From Pelagimonas sp. (GTDB lineage Bacteria; Pseudomonadota; Alphaproteobacteria; Rhodobacterales; Rhodobacteraceae), in assembly GCA_025210455.1 (NCBI GenBank), contig JAOARQ010000017.1:143705-207704 (forward strand): DNA of 64,000 nucleotides. The letters run 5' to 3'. The position numbers and the translations under genes are program-made. This document shows positions 1-8,770 of this stretch, one piece after another (the first letter of the stretch is position 1; each line of letters starts with the position of its first letter). The notes beneath the pieces were generated by a model, which was given only the letters and a program-made list of their open reading frames with translations, was not told the DNA's origin and searched no databases.

Positions 1-2
1 TC

Positions 3-437
3 CTCAAGCCTCTGCTGGCGGAAACCGGCGCACCGCGCATGGGTAAAATGGTCATCGGCACCGTTAAAGGTGACATCCACGACATCGGCAAAAACCTTGT
101 GTCGATGATGATGGAAGGCGCAGGCTTTGAGGTCCATGACATGGGCATCAACTGCCCGGTCGAAGATTACCTGGCCGCACTGGAAGCCGAAGAGCCTGAC
201 ATTCTGGGCATGTCGGCCCTGCTGACCACCACCATGCCTTACATGAAGGTCGTGATCGACGCGATGGTCGAAAAAGGCATCCGCGATGACTATGTGGTTC
301 TTGTTGGTGGCGCGCCGCTGAACGAAGAGTTCGGCAAGGCGATCGGCGCTGACAGCTACTGCCGCGACGCGGCGGTGGCCGTGGAAACCGCCAAAGACTA
401 TATGGCGCGCAAGCACAACCAGATGTCAGCAAGCTGA
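3..437 (+). CDS. Corrinoid (B12-binding) methyltransferase subunit, 5' end missing
   Basis: The last 144 residues of a cobalamin-binding protein of the MtbC/MtmC/MetH-like family; the N-terminal helical cap lies outside the window. The B12 signature is visible as GTVKGDIHDIGKN (the DxHxxG histidine is the lower cobalt ligand), followed by the conserved GMSALLTTTM and VLVGGAPLN stretches of the Rossmann-like fold. Such proteins carry the methyl group between an MttB/MtbB-type methyltransferase and an acceptor enzyme in methylamine or betaine demethylation. A strong terminator follows at once. The DUF1638 gene downstream is a usual companion of this family. The substrate cannot be told from this piece. 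Confidence 0.9.
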   Translation, partial: LKPLLAETGAPRMGKMVIGTVKGDIHDIGKNLVSMMMEGAGFEVHDMGINCPVEDYLAALEAEEPDILGMSALLTTTMPYMKVVIDAMVEKGIRDDYVVLVGGAPLNEEFGKAIGADSYCRDAAVAVETAKDYMARKHNQMSAS

Positions 438-450
438 TATCCGCTTATGC

Positions 451-480
451 AAAGCCCCGTTTCGACGGGGCTTTTTGCTA
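451..480 (+). terminator. Rho-independent terminator after corrinoid gene
   Basis: A perfect 9-bp stem (AAAGCCCCG at 451-459 pairing with CGGGGCTTT at 466-474) with a 6-nt loop and a short T run, 14 bases after the corrinoid stop codon. Confidence 0.9.
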
Positions 481-588
481 TTCGCCCCAAGTGCCTACAA
501 TTTGAGAAACTTCCGCAGCGGAGCTTCACGAGATTGGCACTTTCTCTTCCTACATCTTTGCGCCATACTACCATCAGAGGAGACAGAC

Positions 589-762
589 ATGCCCGTTACG
601 TCATTCGCCCTGCTGGTACTTACCGTAATCGCGACCGTTGTCCTGACCGTCTGGGCCCTGTCGGCCTGGGGGTTGACCGTGGTGCCGCTGTTGCTGGTGA
701 CCGGACTTCTGGCGCGTTGGGCCATGATGCCGATCTCCCATGATGACAGCAGCCACCCCTGA
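589..762 (+). CDS. Small membrane protein, 57 aa
   Basis: A short ORF beginning MPVTSFALLV, with two closely spaced hydrophobic stretches (about residues 5-25 and 28-45) and a polar histidine/aspartate-rich tail. The start is chosen because AGAGGAGA lies 6-12 bases upstream; longer in-frame versions have no ribosome site and read through polar, unlikely sequence. Its 3' end overlaps the DUF1638 start by 23 bases, so the two are probably translated together. The family is not recognised. The role may be membrane anchoring linked to the corrinoid system, but that is inferred from position only. Confidence 0.6.
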   Translation: MPVTSFALLVLTVIATVVLTVWALSAWGLTVVPLLLVTGLLARWAMMPISHDDSSHP

Positions 763-1426
763 TCCATCCTCAACCGGGCCCACAGCCCCGGAAGACACCG
801 CCCTGACGGAAAGCGGTCTGGCCGCCACTGGTCAGGGCCGGGTTCTATTGATCGCCTGCGGCGCTCTGGCGCGCGAGATTCTTGATCTGAAGAAACGCAA
901 CCGCTGGGATCACATGGATCTTACCTGTTTGCCTGCAATCCTGCATAATTCACCGGAAAAGATCACCGATGCGGTGCGCGCTGCAGTGGGCAAGCATCAC
1001 AACGACTATAGCCGCATCTTTGTGGTTTACGCCGATTGCGGCACCGGCGGGCTGCTGCAATCCGCCTGCGATGAACTGGGCGTGGAAATGGTCGCCGGCC
1101 CACATTGCTATGCCTTCTTTGAAGGTATCGACGCCTTTGCCGCGCAGGATGAATTCACTGCCTTTTACCTGACCGATTTTCTGGTTCGCCAGTTTGACGC
1201 TTTTGTCTGGAAACCGCTCGGGCTGGATCGCCACCCCGAGCTGCTGCCAATGTATTTTGGCCATTACGAAAAGCTGGTCTATCAATCGCAGATCGACGAC
1301 CCCAAACTGGTCGATCTGGCGCGCAGCCATGCCGAGCGCATGGGGCTGACCTTTGAACACCGCCCCACTGGCTATGGCGATCTGGAAACCACGCTGACGG
1401 GCTGGGCGTCAAAATCCCAGGCTTAG
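740..1426 (+). CDS. DUF1638 domain-containing protein
   Basis: A 228-residue soluble protein. After a low-complexity polar N-terminus (about 35 residues) it matches DUF1638: LLIACGALAREI, then HNSPEKI, VVYADCGTGG and GPHCYAFFEG, which contain the conserved cysteines and histidine of this family. Two ATG codons in a row (740, 743) are possible starts. DUF1638 proteins are repeatedly encoded beside corrinoid methyltransferase genes, as here, and are thought to help handle the corrinoid or its methyl group; the biochemical role is not established. It lies downstream of a terminator, so it probably has its own promoter together with the small membrane protein. Confidence 0.85.
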   Translation: MMTAATPDPSSTGPTAPEDTALTESGLAATGQGRVLLIACGALAREILDLKKRNRWDHMDLTCLPAILHNSPEKITDAVRAAVGKHHNDYSRIFVVYADCGTGGLLQSACDELGVEMVAGPHCYAFFEGIDAFAAQDEFTAFYLTDFLVRQFDAFVWKPLGLDRHPELLPMYFGHYEKLVYQSQIDDPKLVDLARSHAERMGLTFEHRPTGYGDLETTLTGWASKSQA

Positions 1427-1469
1427 CGCCAGGAGCCAATCACCCTGCCCCTGGCTGTCCCTAAGCCCC

Positions 1470-2804
1470 CTACCGTTCAGCAACACTTTGCTGCAGCAAC
1501 ACAGATACAGGCACGAGAGCGATCTTATCGCTACGATCCTGCACACCCCACAGCAGCAAAGCGGTCAATGTATCGGCATTCAACCGCCCCATCATCACCA
1601 CTTCGCCATCTTGACGCGCCCGGAAAGCCGCGTTTTCCAGAGTGCGGCGGATCATGCTGTTGTCCTGCCCCTCACCATCAATATCGCGAAACACCGTCGC
1701 CGCAGGCACGCCTTCTTTCACCGCCAGCTTTTGCGCCGTGTTCAGCCCCTTGGTCTGGGTGATCAGCCCGTGGCCGGTCTGTGCCAGATAGGTTGTGGCC
1801 TGCGCAATAACCTGACGGCTGTCCTGCAAACCGCTGTCCGGCGCTTCTAACAGGCCAACCACCTCGGGGATGGCCGCAAGCGTGCTGGAAAAATTCACTT
1901 CCACATCAGAAGGCTGCGCCCCAGCGGGCAGGTTCGACAGAGCAACCACTTCAAAGCCCTGCGCGCGATAGGCCCGCGCGGCGGCACTTGGATCTGGGTG
2001 GCTGGTCGACAGGGCAAAGCTGACAGGGAAGGGAATCTCCCCCATGGTTTCCGGCCCCAAGGGCCCTTGCCCTTCATCAATCAGGATCACCGCCATCTTG
2101 GGCAATTCGGGGGACAGATCGGGATCTGCGGCCGCAGCAAACGCAAAGACCGGCGTTGTCGGGCCAGTCTCCTCTTGCTTGGTTTGGGCCGTATTGCTCT
2201 GCGCCCCACCAATGCTGGGCAGCCGCCCTTCCGGCACGGCCGAGCGGTCCAGCAAGGACCCGGCAGGTTTGCCGATCGAAGGGCGGCCCGGTTCAGCAGC
2301 AGGCTCGGCCACGGCAGCGCGCACAGGTGGCGTTTCGACTGGTTCTGGCTTCACAGGCTGGGGTGCTGGCTGGGGCGCTGGAGCCGGTTGCGGTGCTTCG
2401 GCTGGCTTAGTGGAAATCTCAGGTGCAACCTCTGCGGCAGGCGCATTTGGCTGCATGGGTGCTGTCATGACGACCTGTGGCCCTTCAGGCTGAGTGGCAA
2501 TCTCGGTCTGGGTTTCAGCAGGCACGCTGCCCCCCGGCGCTTGCGGCAGGCCCGCCACCTCTGGCGCAACCGTTGGCATGTTTTCGCTGACCTCTGGGGC
2601 CCCAGGCGCAGCATATGGGGCGGGTTCGGCAACAACAGCGGCAGATGCCCCCTCTTCGCCTAGCACCTGATCCTCAACCATCACCGCAGCGGGCATCTGA
2701 TCTGACTGCCCCTGCGGCAGCCCAACCGACAGCGAAAGCGCGCCCAAACCCGCGCCGGACAGCACTGTGCCCCACACCACACCTGCGAAATATCCTCGTG
2801 ACAT
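1470..2804 (-). CDS. Divergent polysaccharide deacetylase family protein
   Basis: A 444-residue protein with an N-terminal membrane anchor (residues 5-27), a long Pro/Ala/Glu-rich linker (about 35-215) and a C-terminal domain from about residue 235 (KMAVILIDEGQGPLG). That domain resembles the divergent polysaccharide deacetylase family (PF04748, YibQ-like). The FALSTSHPDP and GFEVVALSNLP segments fit the NodB-like barrel of that family. The linker suggests an anchored periplasmic protein spanning cell-wall material. Related genes often sit near cell-division peptidase genes, but not here. It is transcribed away from trpG. The enzyme substrate is unknown and the family is poorly characterised. 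Confidence 0.8.
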   Translation of the reverse strand: MSRGYFAGVVWGTVLSGAGLGALSLSVGLPQGQSDQMPAAVMVEDQVLGEEGASAAVVAEPAPYAAPGAPEVSENMPTVAPEVAGLPQAPGGSVPAETQTEIATQPEGPQVVMTAPMQPNAPAAEVAPEISTKPAEAPQPAPAPQPAPQPVKPEPVETPPVRAAVAEPAAEPGRPSIGKPAGSLLDRSAVPEGRLPSIGGAQSNTAQTKQEETGPTTPVFAFAAAADPDLSPELPKMAVILIDEGQGPLGPETMGEIPFPVSFALSTSHPDPSAAARAYRAQGFEVVALSNLPAGAQPSDVEVNFSSTLAAIPEVVGLLEAPDSGLQDSRQVIAQATTYLAQTGHGLITQTKGLNTAQKLAVKEGVPAATVFRDIDGEGQDNSMIRRTLENAAFRARQDGEVVMMGRLNADTLTALLLWGVQDRSDKIALVPVSVLLQQSVAER

Positions 2805-2963
2805 TCTGCCTGCCCACCTCTGCGCATCTCAAAGATGCCTGTTGCTTTTCCTTGCGGGCCTTGACGTCACCTTACCCGCCTGCGCATGTATATCGCGACG
2901 AGTGCCCGGGCCGCCAGCCCCAAGACGCGGGCTGACGATCGGCTGAGAAGGATCTTAACCCAC

Positions 2964-3545
2964 ATGCTGCTATTGATAGATAACTATGACAGCTTCACCT
3001 ATAACCTTGTCCACTATTTTGGTGAATTGGGCGCAGATGTTGTCGTAAAGCGCAACGATGCGCTGACCGTCGAAGACGCCATGGCGATGAACCCCGCCGG
3101 GATCATCCTCTCACCGGGCCCCTGTGATCCCGATCAGGCCGGAATTTGTCTGGATCTGACCCGCGCCGCAGCCGAAGCCGAACTGCCCCTGATGGGGGTT
3201 TGTTTGGGCCACCAGACCATCGGTCAGGCTTTTGGCGGTACGGTTGAACGGCACTCTGAAATCGTTCATGGCAAGATGGGCGATATGTTTCACAAAGGCG
3301 AAAGTGTCTTCAAAGGCCTGCCATCGCCGCTAAAAGCCACGCGCTATCATTCGCTGGTGGTGCGGCGGTCGGATCTGCCCAATTGCCTGCGGGTCACCGC
3401 TGAACTGGAAGATGGCACCATCATGGGGCTGGCCCATGACAGCCTGCCAATTCATGGCGTGCAGTTCCACCCGGAATCCATTGCATCCGAACACGGGCAT
3501 GATCTGCTGAAAAACTTTCTTGATACGCTAAAGGTGCCCGCATGA
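2964..3545 (+). CDS. trpG: Anthranilate synthase component II (glutamine amidotransferase)
   Basis: A 193-residue class I glutamine amidotransferase that supplies ammonia to TrpE for anthranilate synthesis. The start is set at [14 protein letters not shown], the canonical TrpG N-terminus, with GAGAAGGA about 12 bases upstream; the reading frame is open further upstream but without family similarity. The catalytic triad is visible: the nucleophile Cys80 in MGVCLGHQ, and His and Glu in VQFHPES near the end. It is the first gene of a row of overlapping genes (ATGA junction with trpD). trpE is not directly upstream in this window, where a divergent gene is found instead. Confidence 0.96.
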   Translation: MLLLIDNYDSFTYNLVHYFGELGADVVVKRNDALTVEDAMAMNPAGIILSPGPCDPDQAGICLDLTRAAAEAELPLMGVCLGHQTIGQAFGGTVERHSEIVHGKMGDMFHKGESVFKGLPSPLKATRYHSLVVRRSDLPNCLRVTAELEDGTIMGLAHDSLPIHGVQFHPESIASEHGHDLLKNFLDTLKVPA

Positions 3546-4561
3546 GCGACGATATTCGCGGCCTGATCGCCATTGCCGCCGAACGCAACCTGACCCGGGA
3601 CGAGGCCGAGCGCGCCTTTACCATCCTGTTCGAAGGGGCCGCCACCCCCGCCCAGATCGGTGGTTTGCTGATGGCCCTGCGCGTGCGTGGTGAAACGGTG
3701 GATGAATACTCCGCCGCCGCCGCTGTCATGCGCGCCAAATGTCACAAGGTCCGCGCACCTCAGGGGGCGATGGACATCGTCGGCACCGGTGGCGATGGCA
3801 AACACACGCTGAACATCTCAACCGCCACCGCCTTTGTGGTGGCCGGGGCCGGTGTGCCGGTGGCCAAACATGGCAACCGCAATCTGTCGTCCAAATCCGG
3901 CACTGCCGATGTGCAAAGCGCTATGGGCATCAATGTGATGGTTGGGCCTGAGGTGGTTGAAAAAGCCCTGCAAGAGGCCGGGATCTGCTTTATGATGGCC
4001 CCGATGCATCATCCGGCCATGGCCCATGTCGGCCCCGTACGGGCCGAACTGGGCACCCGCACCATCTTTAACATTCTTGGGCCGCTGACCAATCCGGCGG
4101 GGGCCAAGCGCCAGCTGACCGGTGCCTTTACCCGCGATCTGATCCGCCCCATGGCGGAAATTCTTGGCAATCTTGGCTCTGAACATGCCTGGTTGGTGCA
4201 TGGCTCAGACGGCACTGATGAGCTGACCATCACCGGCACAAGCTGGGTGGCCTCTCTGGAGCTTGATGGCACGATCTCGGAATTTGAACTGCACCCGGAA
4301 GACTGCGGCCTGCCGGTTCACCCCTTCGAAGCCATTGTGGGAGGCACACCCCAAGACAACGCCCGCGCCTTTCATGCGTTACTGCACGGGCAGACTTCAG
4401 CCTATCGCGATGCAGTGCTGCTGAATGCGGCGGCCGCGCTGACCATCGCCGGTAAGGCTGATAACCTGCGTGAAGGTGTCGAACTGGCGTGTGAAAGCAT
4501 CGACAGCGGCGCGGCCAAGGGCAAGGTTGAGGCGCTGGCCAAAGCGACGCAGGCGAAATAG
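3542..4561 (+). CDS. trpD: Anthranilate phosphoribosyltransferase
   Basis: 339 residues, the normal length. It transfers phosphoribose from PRPP to anthranilate, the second step of tryptophan synthesis. The PRPP-binding [14 protein letters not shown] motif, the [16 protein letters not shown] stretch and the [10 protein letters not shown] motif are all intact. Its ATG overlaps the trpG stop by 4 bases, which indicates translational coupling. Directly after its stop codon lies AGGAGG, a strong ribosome site that no longer serves a start codon, because ung now lies between trpD and trpC. Confidence 0.97.
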   Translation: MSDDIRGLIAIAAERNLTRDEAERAFTILFEGAATPAQIGGLLMALRVRGETVDEYSAAAAVMRAKCHKVRAPQGAMDIVGTGGDGKHTLNISTATAFVVAGAGVPVAKHGNRNLSSKSGTADVQSAMGINVMVGPEVVEKALQEAGICFMMAPMHHPAMAHVGPVRAELGTRTIFNILGPLTNPAGAKRQLTGAFTRDLIRPMAEILGNLGSEHAWLVHGSDGTDELTITGTSWVASLELDGTISEFELHPEDCGLPVHPFEAIVGGTPQDNARAFHALLHGQTSAYRDAVLLNAAAALTIAGKADNLREGVELACESIDSGAAKGKVEALAKATQAK

Positions 4562-4693
4562 GAGGACATACTCAAAATCCCCTTTTTCATGCGGAAAATG
4601 CCCCATTTGTTACCGCGCAATAGCCAATTGTCCGCAAAACGCCCAATATCGCGCCCAAAACGCCCACCATTTTCTCAAACACAGAGGTGAAAA
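4560..4693 (+). other. trpD-ung spacer with orphan ribosome-binding site
   Basis: This 130-base gap opens with AGGAGG overlapping the trpD stop, but no ATG, GTG or TTG follows at a usable distance that opens a protein. The rest is unusually C- and A-rich and contains repeated AAAACGCCCA words (around 4637 and 4655). In the usual roseobacter order trpC follows trpD closely, so the orphan site looks like a scar of the ung insertion (inference). Confidence 0.45.
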
Positions 4694-5350
4694 TTGAACG
4701 CTTTGTTAACACCTCCGCCGACTTGGCAAAATCTTCCCTTTTTCGCGCAAGATTTACCCGGCATTTCTGAACACCTTGCAGAAAACGCCCAAAACCATCT
4801 ACCACCTGCCCATCAGGTCTTTGCCGCGCTTGAGGTTTGCGCCCCCCAAAACACCCGTGTTGTCATTTTGGGACAGGATCCCTACCCAACCCCCGGTCAT
4901 GCTCATGGGCTGTCTTTCTCTGTAGAGCCCAATGTACAGCCCCTGCCGCGTTCATTGAACAATATCTACAAAGAAATGGCCGAAGATCTGGGCGCCTGCC
5001 CCCCCAATGGCGATCTGCATTTCTGGGCTGATCAGGGTGTTCTGCTGCTGAACACAGCGCTAACCGTCCTGCCCGGTCAGGCTGGTGTACACGCAAAAAT
5101 CGGCTGGTCCAAACTGACTGAACAGGTGATGGATCACCTATCAGACAGTCCCCGCGCCTTTTTGCTATGGGGGAAACACGCGCAGGGCTTTGCCAAACAC
5201 ATCCGCGGCGATCATCACCTGATCTTGCAGACAGCCCATCCCTCACCGCTTTCGGCAAGACGTGGCTTTTTCGGCTCTCGCCCCTTTTCCAAAATCAACG
5301 ACTGGCTTAAAGCCAATGGGCAAGAGCCCATCAACTGGACAACACCATGA
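4694..5350 (+). CDS. ung: Uracil-DNA glycosylase, family 1
   Basis: 218 residues. It removes uracil from DNA in base-excision repair. The family 1 motifs are present: water-activating GQDPYP (Asp62), the uracil-pocket LLLNTALTV, and the HPSPLSA leucine-loop motif (His182). The start is a TTG with GAGGTG four bases upstream; no other start would keep the N-terminal WQNLPFF segment. The gene sits between trpD and trpC and overlaps trpC by ATGA, so it now belongs to the trp operon although its function is unrelated. The second half of the gene and its surroundings show no damage. Confidence 0.95.
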   Translation: MNALLTPPPTWQNLPFFAQDLPGISEHLAENAQNHLPPAHQVFAALEVCAPQNTRVVILGQDPYPTPGHAHGLSFSVEPNVQPLPRSLNNIYKEMAEDLGACPPNGDLHFWADQGVLLLNTALTVLPGQAGVHAKIGWSKLTEQVMDHLSDSPRAFLLWGKHAQGFAKHIRGDHHLILQTAHPSPLSARRGFFGSRPFSKINDWLKANGQEPINWTTP

Positions 5351-6150
5351 CGCAGACGATCCTCGACAAGATCAAAGCTTATAAGCTGGAAGAAGTTGCC
5401 GCCGACAAGGCGATCAAATCCCTTGCCACCGTGGAAGATGAGGCGCGCAATGCCTCGCCCGTGCGCCCCTTTGCGCAGTCTTTGATTGAGGCGGCAGAAA
5501 CCGGCTATGGTCTGATTTCAGAAGTCAAAAAAGCCTCACCTTCAAAAGGGTTGATCCGCGCTGATTTCGAACCCGCCAAACTGGCCAAAGCCTATGAACA
5601 GGGCGGTGCAACCTGCCTGTCTGTCCTGACCGACACACCGTCTTTTCAGGGCGCGAAAGAGTTCCTCGTTCAGGCGCGCGCCGCAACCAATATGCCCGCA
5701 CTGCGCAAGGATTTCATGTATGACACCTATCAGGTGGCCGAAGCGCGTGCGTTGGGGGCTGACTGTATCCTGATCATTATGGCCTCAGTGTCTGATGCGC
5801 AGGCGCAGGAACTGGAAGAGGCGGCTTTTGGCTGGGGCATGGATGTTCTGATTGAAACCCACGACGCACAAGAGATGGAGCGTGCCTTGCAGCTCAAATC
5901 CCGGCTGATAGGGGTCAACAATCGCAATCTCAAGACCTTTGAAACCACGCTCGACACCACTCGTGAGTTGTCAAAAATGGTGCCAGAAGATCGTCACCTG
6001 ATTTCTGAATCAGGTCTGAACACCCCAGAGGAACTTGCCGATATGGCCCAATATCGTACGCGAACCTTCCTTATCGGCGAAAGCCTGATGCGCAAAGACG
6101 ATGTCGAAAGCGCCACCCGCGCCCTTCTTGCCAATCCGGTGATGCCATGA
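5347..6150 (+). CDS. trpC: Indole-3-glycerol phosphate synthase
   Basis: A 267-residue TIM-barrel enzyme that closes the indole ring from CdRP. Characteristic strands are [12 protein letters not shown] (catalytic Lys), [34 protein letters not shown] and [10 protein letters not shown]. It is monofunctional, with no fused PRAI domain. It overlaps ung upstream and moaC downstream, each by the four bases ATGA, so expression is coupled through the operon. Confidence 0.97.
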   Translation: MTQTILDKIKAYKLEEVAADKAIKSLATVEDEARNASPVRPFAQSLIEAAETGYGLISEVKKASPSKGLIRADFEPAKLAKAYEQGGATCLSVLTDTPSFQGAKEFLVQARAATNMPALRKDFMYDTYQVAEARALGADCILIIMASVSDAQAQELEEAAFGWGMDVLIETHDAQEMERALQLKSRLIGVNNRNLKTFETTLDTTRELSKMVPEDRHLISESGLNTPEELADMAQYRTRTFLIGESLMRKDDVESATRALLANPVMP

Positions 6151-6620
6151 GCGACCTGACCCATTTCGACGAGGCGGGCAACGCCCATATGGTAGATGTC
6201 TCGGAAAAAGCGGTGACCTCGCGCATTGCAACTGCCGAAGGCTGGGTAAAAATGGCCCCGGAAACCTTTGCCCTGATCACCGAAGGCCGCGCCAAGAAAG
6301 GCGATGTCATCGGTGTCGCGCAGCTGGCCGGTATCATGGGGGCCAAGAAAACCCCTGAATTGATCCCGCTCTGCCACCCCCTGCCCGTCACCAAAGTCTC
6401 GGTCGATTTGACCCAGGATCCAGACCTGCCCGGCCTGCGGATCGAAGCAACCGTCAAAACTACAGGCCAGACCGGTGTTGAAATGGAGGCCCTGACAGCG
6501 GTCTCGACCTGCGCGCTGACGGTCTACGACATGGTGAAAGCCGTCGACAAAGCCATGGAAATCGGCGGCATCCGTGTGATCCTGAAAGACGGCGGCAAAT
6601 CCGGGCGATATGAGGCATGA
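6147..6620 (+). CDS. moaC: Cyclic pyranopterin monophosphate synthase
   Basis: 157 residues, the normal MoaC length. It converts the MoaA product to cyclic pyranopterin monophosphate in molybdenum cofactor synthesis. Recognised by the N-terminal [39 protein letters not shown] and the C-terminal KDGGKSG. The pairing of trp genes with moaC and moeA is typical for this bacterial group. Overlaps of 4 bases are seen at both ends, the downstream one with a GIY-YIG gene. Confidence 0.97.
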   Translation: MSDLTHFDEAGNAHMVDVSEKAVTSRIATAEGWVKMAPETFALITEGRAKKGDVIGVAQLAGIMGAKKTPELIPLCHPLPVTKVSVDLTQDPDLPGLRIEATVKTTGQTGVEMEALTAVSTCALTVYDMVKAVDKAMEIGGIRVILKDGGKSGRYEA

Positions 6621-7516
6621 CAGGACTTGGCCGATCGCTTGAGCTGTTTTTCGTTGACGGGCGCCCCGATGGGATGCTGACAGCGGAAGTTTTCAACTGG
6701 ACCGGCCATGTCCTTCGCCTACCACGCACGCAGCTTTCTGAGGGCCTGAAGCGGCCGGAGGCCACTCAAACCGGTGTTTATATCCTAATGGGCCAAGACG
6801 ATGACGGCCCTATCGCCTATATCGGCGAAACGGAATGCATGTCTGAGCGCCTGAAGACCCATGCGCAAAAACTGGATTGGTGGGACGACGCTGTTTTGGT
6901 CACCGCTGCAGGTGACCCTCTCCACAAAGCGCATGTCAAGTACTTGGAAAGTCGCTTGGTTGAGCTTGCAAAAGATGCTGGCCGAATGCGCTTGGCCAAT
7001 GCCAATGTCCCTCCCCGAGCAAGCCTGAACGAAGCCGCGATTTCCAATATGGAAAGCTTTCTTGACACGCTGGGAATGGTCTTGCCTGCCATCCGTGTGG
7101 ATTTCCTACAAACACGCTCGCGCCCTTCGACAGCAATTGTCACAAACCCCCAAGATGCACCCAAATCAGATTCGTATGAGTTTTCGCTCCCCAAACACGG
7201 GATCAGGGCAACAGCCGTTATGTCTGACGGTGAAGTAATCGTGCAAAAAGGATCTTCGGCCCGTGCCGAGTGGGTAGGTGATCGCAGGCACAATACCCAT
7301 TATTGGAAGCTCCATGATCAGTTGATTACCAACGGAACAATTGTCGCAGAAGGAAACCGGGGGATTTTCGCGGAAAACTACGCGTTTTCAAGCCCATCAG
7401 CGGCCGCAGCGATTGTAGCGGGGCGCAGCGCAAATGGGCGAACCTCTTGGAAACTTCCCGATGGACGAACTTATGCAGACTGGGAAGCTGAACAATTGAA
7501 AGCGACAGACACATGA
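6617..7516 (+). CDS. GIY-YIG nuclease-like protein with DUF4357
   Basis: 299 residues. The N-terminal part holds a GIY-YIG fold (TGVYILMG about 20 residues before AYIGETE, then ERLKTH and a late [10 protein letters not shown] containing the conserved Glu region). The C-terminal part is DUF4357 ([11 protein letters not shown], then [11 protein letters not shown]). Proteins with this pair of domains occur as accessory genes, often in defence or mobile regions, and their substrate is unknown. Here the gene is spliced exactly into the moaC-moeA junction with ATGA overlaps on both sides. Base composition looks a little less GC-rich than the flanking genes, which suggests acquisition. Confidence 0.85.
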   Translation: MTGLGRSLELFFVDGRPDGMLTAEVFNWTGHVLRLPRTQLSEGLKRPEATQTGVYILMGQDDDGPIAYIGETECMSERLKTHAQKLDWWDDAVLVTAAGDPLHKAHVKYLESRLVELAKDAGRMRLANANVPPRASLNEAAISNMESFLDTLGMVLPAIRVDFLQTRSRPSTAIVTNPQDAPKSDSYEFSLPKHGIRATAVMSDGEVIVQKGSSARAEWVGDRRHNTHYWKLHDQLITNGTIVAEGNRGIFAENYAFSSPSAAAAIVAGRSANGRTSWKLPDGRTYADWEAEQLKATDT

Positions 7517-8679
7517 TCTCGGTCACCCAGGCCCTTGATGCGCTTTTTGAACTGGCGAAACCGCTTGGCGGGCAGGATGTCCCACTTGCGCGGGCCAATG
7601 GTCGCGTATTGTTGCGTGATGCGGTTGCGCAACGCACGCAGCCTCCTTTTGCCGGATCGGCTATGGATGGCTATGCGGTCGCGGGTGCAAAGCCCGGGGA
7701 TCAGTTCACTGTCATCGGTGAAAGCGCTGCGGGGCACAGGTTTGAAGGCACGGTCCAGCCGAGTGAGGCGGTTCGTATCTTCACCGGTGCCCCAGTGCCA
7801 GACGGGGCGCAACGTGTTGTTATCCAAGAGGATGTGACACGCGCAGGTGAGATCATCACCGTATTGGACAGCCTCGACGAAGGCACACATATCCGCCCGG
7901 CAGGCAATGACTTTGCCGCAGGTCATCGCATCACAGCCCCGCGCATTCTGGGGCCAAATGACATCGCTCTTTTGGCGGCGATGAACCTCCCAACGGTTCA
8001 TGTCAGCCGCAAACCCAAGGTCGCCCTGATTTCCACCGGAGATGAGCTTGTCATGCCCGGCGAAACGCCGGGGCCGGATCAGATCATTGCCTCGAACACC
8101 TTTGGCCTGCAGGCGCTGTTGCGTGATCTTGGGGCCGATGTGCGCATGTTGCCAATTGCGCGCGATAACGAAGCCTCGCTCAGGACAGCCTTTGCGCTAA
8201 GCGATGATGCCGATCTTGTGGTGACTATTGGCGGGGCCTCGGTTGGAGATCACGATCTGGTTGCTAAAGTCTCAGAAAGTCTTGGGGTTGCGCGCTCATT
8301 CTACAAAGTGGCCATGCGACCCGGTAAACCTTTGATGTCAGGCCGTTTTTGCGATGCGATGATGGTTGGCCTGCCGGGCAATCCTGTTTCTGCCATGGTC
8401 TGTGGTCATGTGTTTCTGGCCCCGGTGATCCGTGCCATGCTTGGGCTACCAGCGGCCGCGCAACCACGCCAGCAAGCTGTGCTTTCTGCACCTTTGAAGG
8501 CCAATGGTCCGCGTGAGCACTATATGCGCGCCATACTTGGCCCTGATGGGATTGCTGCAGCAGATCGGCAGGATTCAAGCCTGCTGACAGTTCTGGCGGG
8601 GTCAAACGCGCTTTTGGTTCGCCCGCCTCATGATCCCGCACGCACGATTGGTGAAACTGTCGACTTCATTGCTTTGTAA
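7513..8679 (+). CDS. moeA: Molybdopterin molybdotransferase
   Basis: 388 residues, full length. It inserts molybdate into adenylylated molybdopterin. Visible family marks are QPPFAGSAMDGYAV, GAPVPDGAQRVVIQED, the STGDEL motif, TIGGASVGDHD and MRPGKP followed by GLPGNPVSAMVC. It is last in the trpG-to-moeA transcript and is separated from lexA by about 90 bases that carry a lexA promoter. Confidence 0.97.
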   Translation: MISVTQALDALFELAKPLGGQDVPLARANGRVLLRDAVAQRTQPPFAGSAMDGYAVAGAKPGDQFTVIGESAAGHRFEGTVQPSEAVRIFTGAPVPDGAQRVVIQEDVTRAGEIITVLDSLDEGTHIRPAGNDFAAGHRITAPRILGPNDIALLAAMNLPTVHVSRKPKVALISTGDELVMPGETPGPDQIIASNTFGLQALLRDLGADVRMLPIARDNEASLRTAFALSDDADLVVTIGGASVGDHDLVAKVSESLGVARSFYKVAMRPGKPLMSGRFCDAMMVGLPGNPVSAMVCGHVFLAPVIRAMLGLPAAAQPRQQAVLSAPLKANGPREHYMRAILGPDGIAAADRQDSSLLTVLAGSNALLVRPPHDPARTIGETVDFIAL

Positions 8680-8711
8680 ACTCTGTTATCGCCCGGTTAA
8701 CCTCTGCACTG

Positions 8712-8740
8712 TTGACACAAAACAAGAACAGCAGTAGAAC
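8712..8740 (+). promoter_or_regulatory. lexA promoter
   Basis: A consensus -35 TTGACA (8712-8717), then 17 bases, then TAGAAC (8735-8740) as the likely -10. It lies 30 bases before the lexA start and overlaps the SOS box. Confidence 0.65.
8726..8740 (+). promoter_or_regulatory. LexA (SOS) box GAAC-N7-GAAC
   Basis: GAAC at 8726-8729 and 8737-8740 separated by 7 bases; read on the other strand this is GTTC-N7-GTTC, the known alphaproteobacterial LexA operator. It covers the spacer and -10 of the lexA promoter, as expected for autorepression. Confidence 0.85.
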
Positions 8741-8770
8741 AAAAGTTAACAAAGCGAGGGAATTTCGGGC

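Noticed and set aside
1998..2663. Plus-strand frame of 221 codons
   Set aside because: Shadow of the Pro/Ala-rich linker of the divergent deacetylase; composition is biased and there is no ribosome site.
4637..4672. AAAACGCCCA words as a tandem repeat or protein-binding array
   Set aside because: Only two exact copies with irregular spacing occur in the spacer; the same word also appears by chance within ung.
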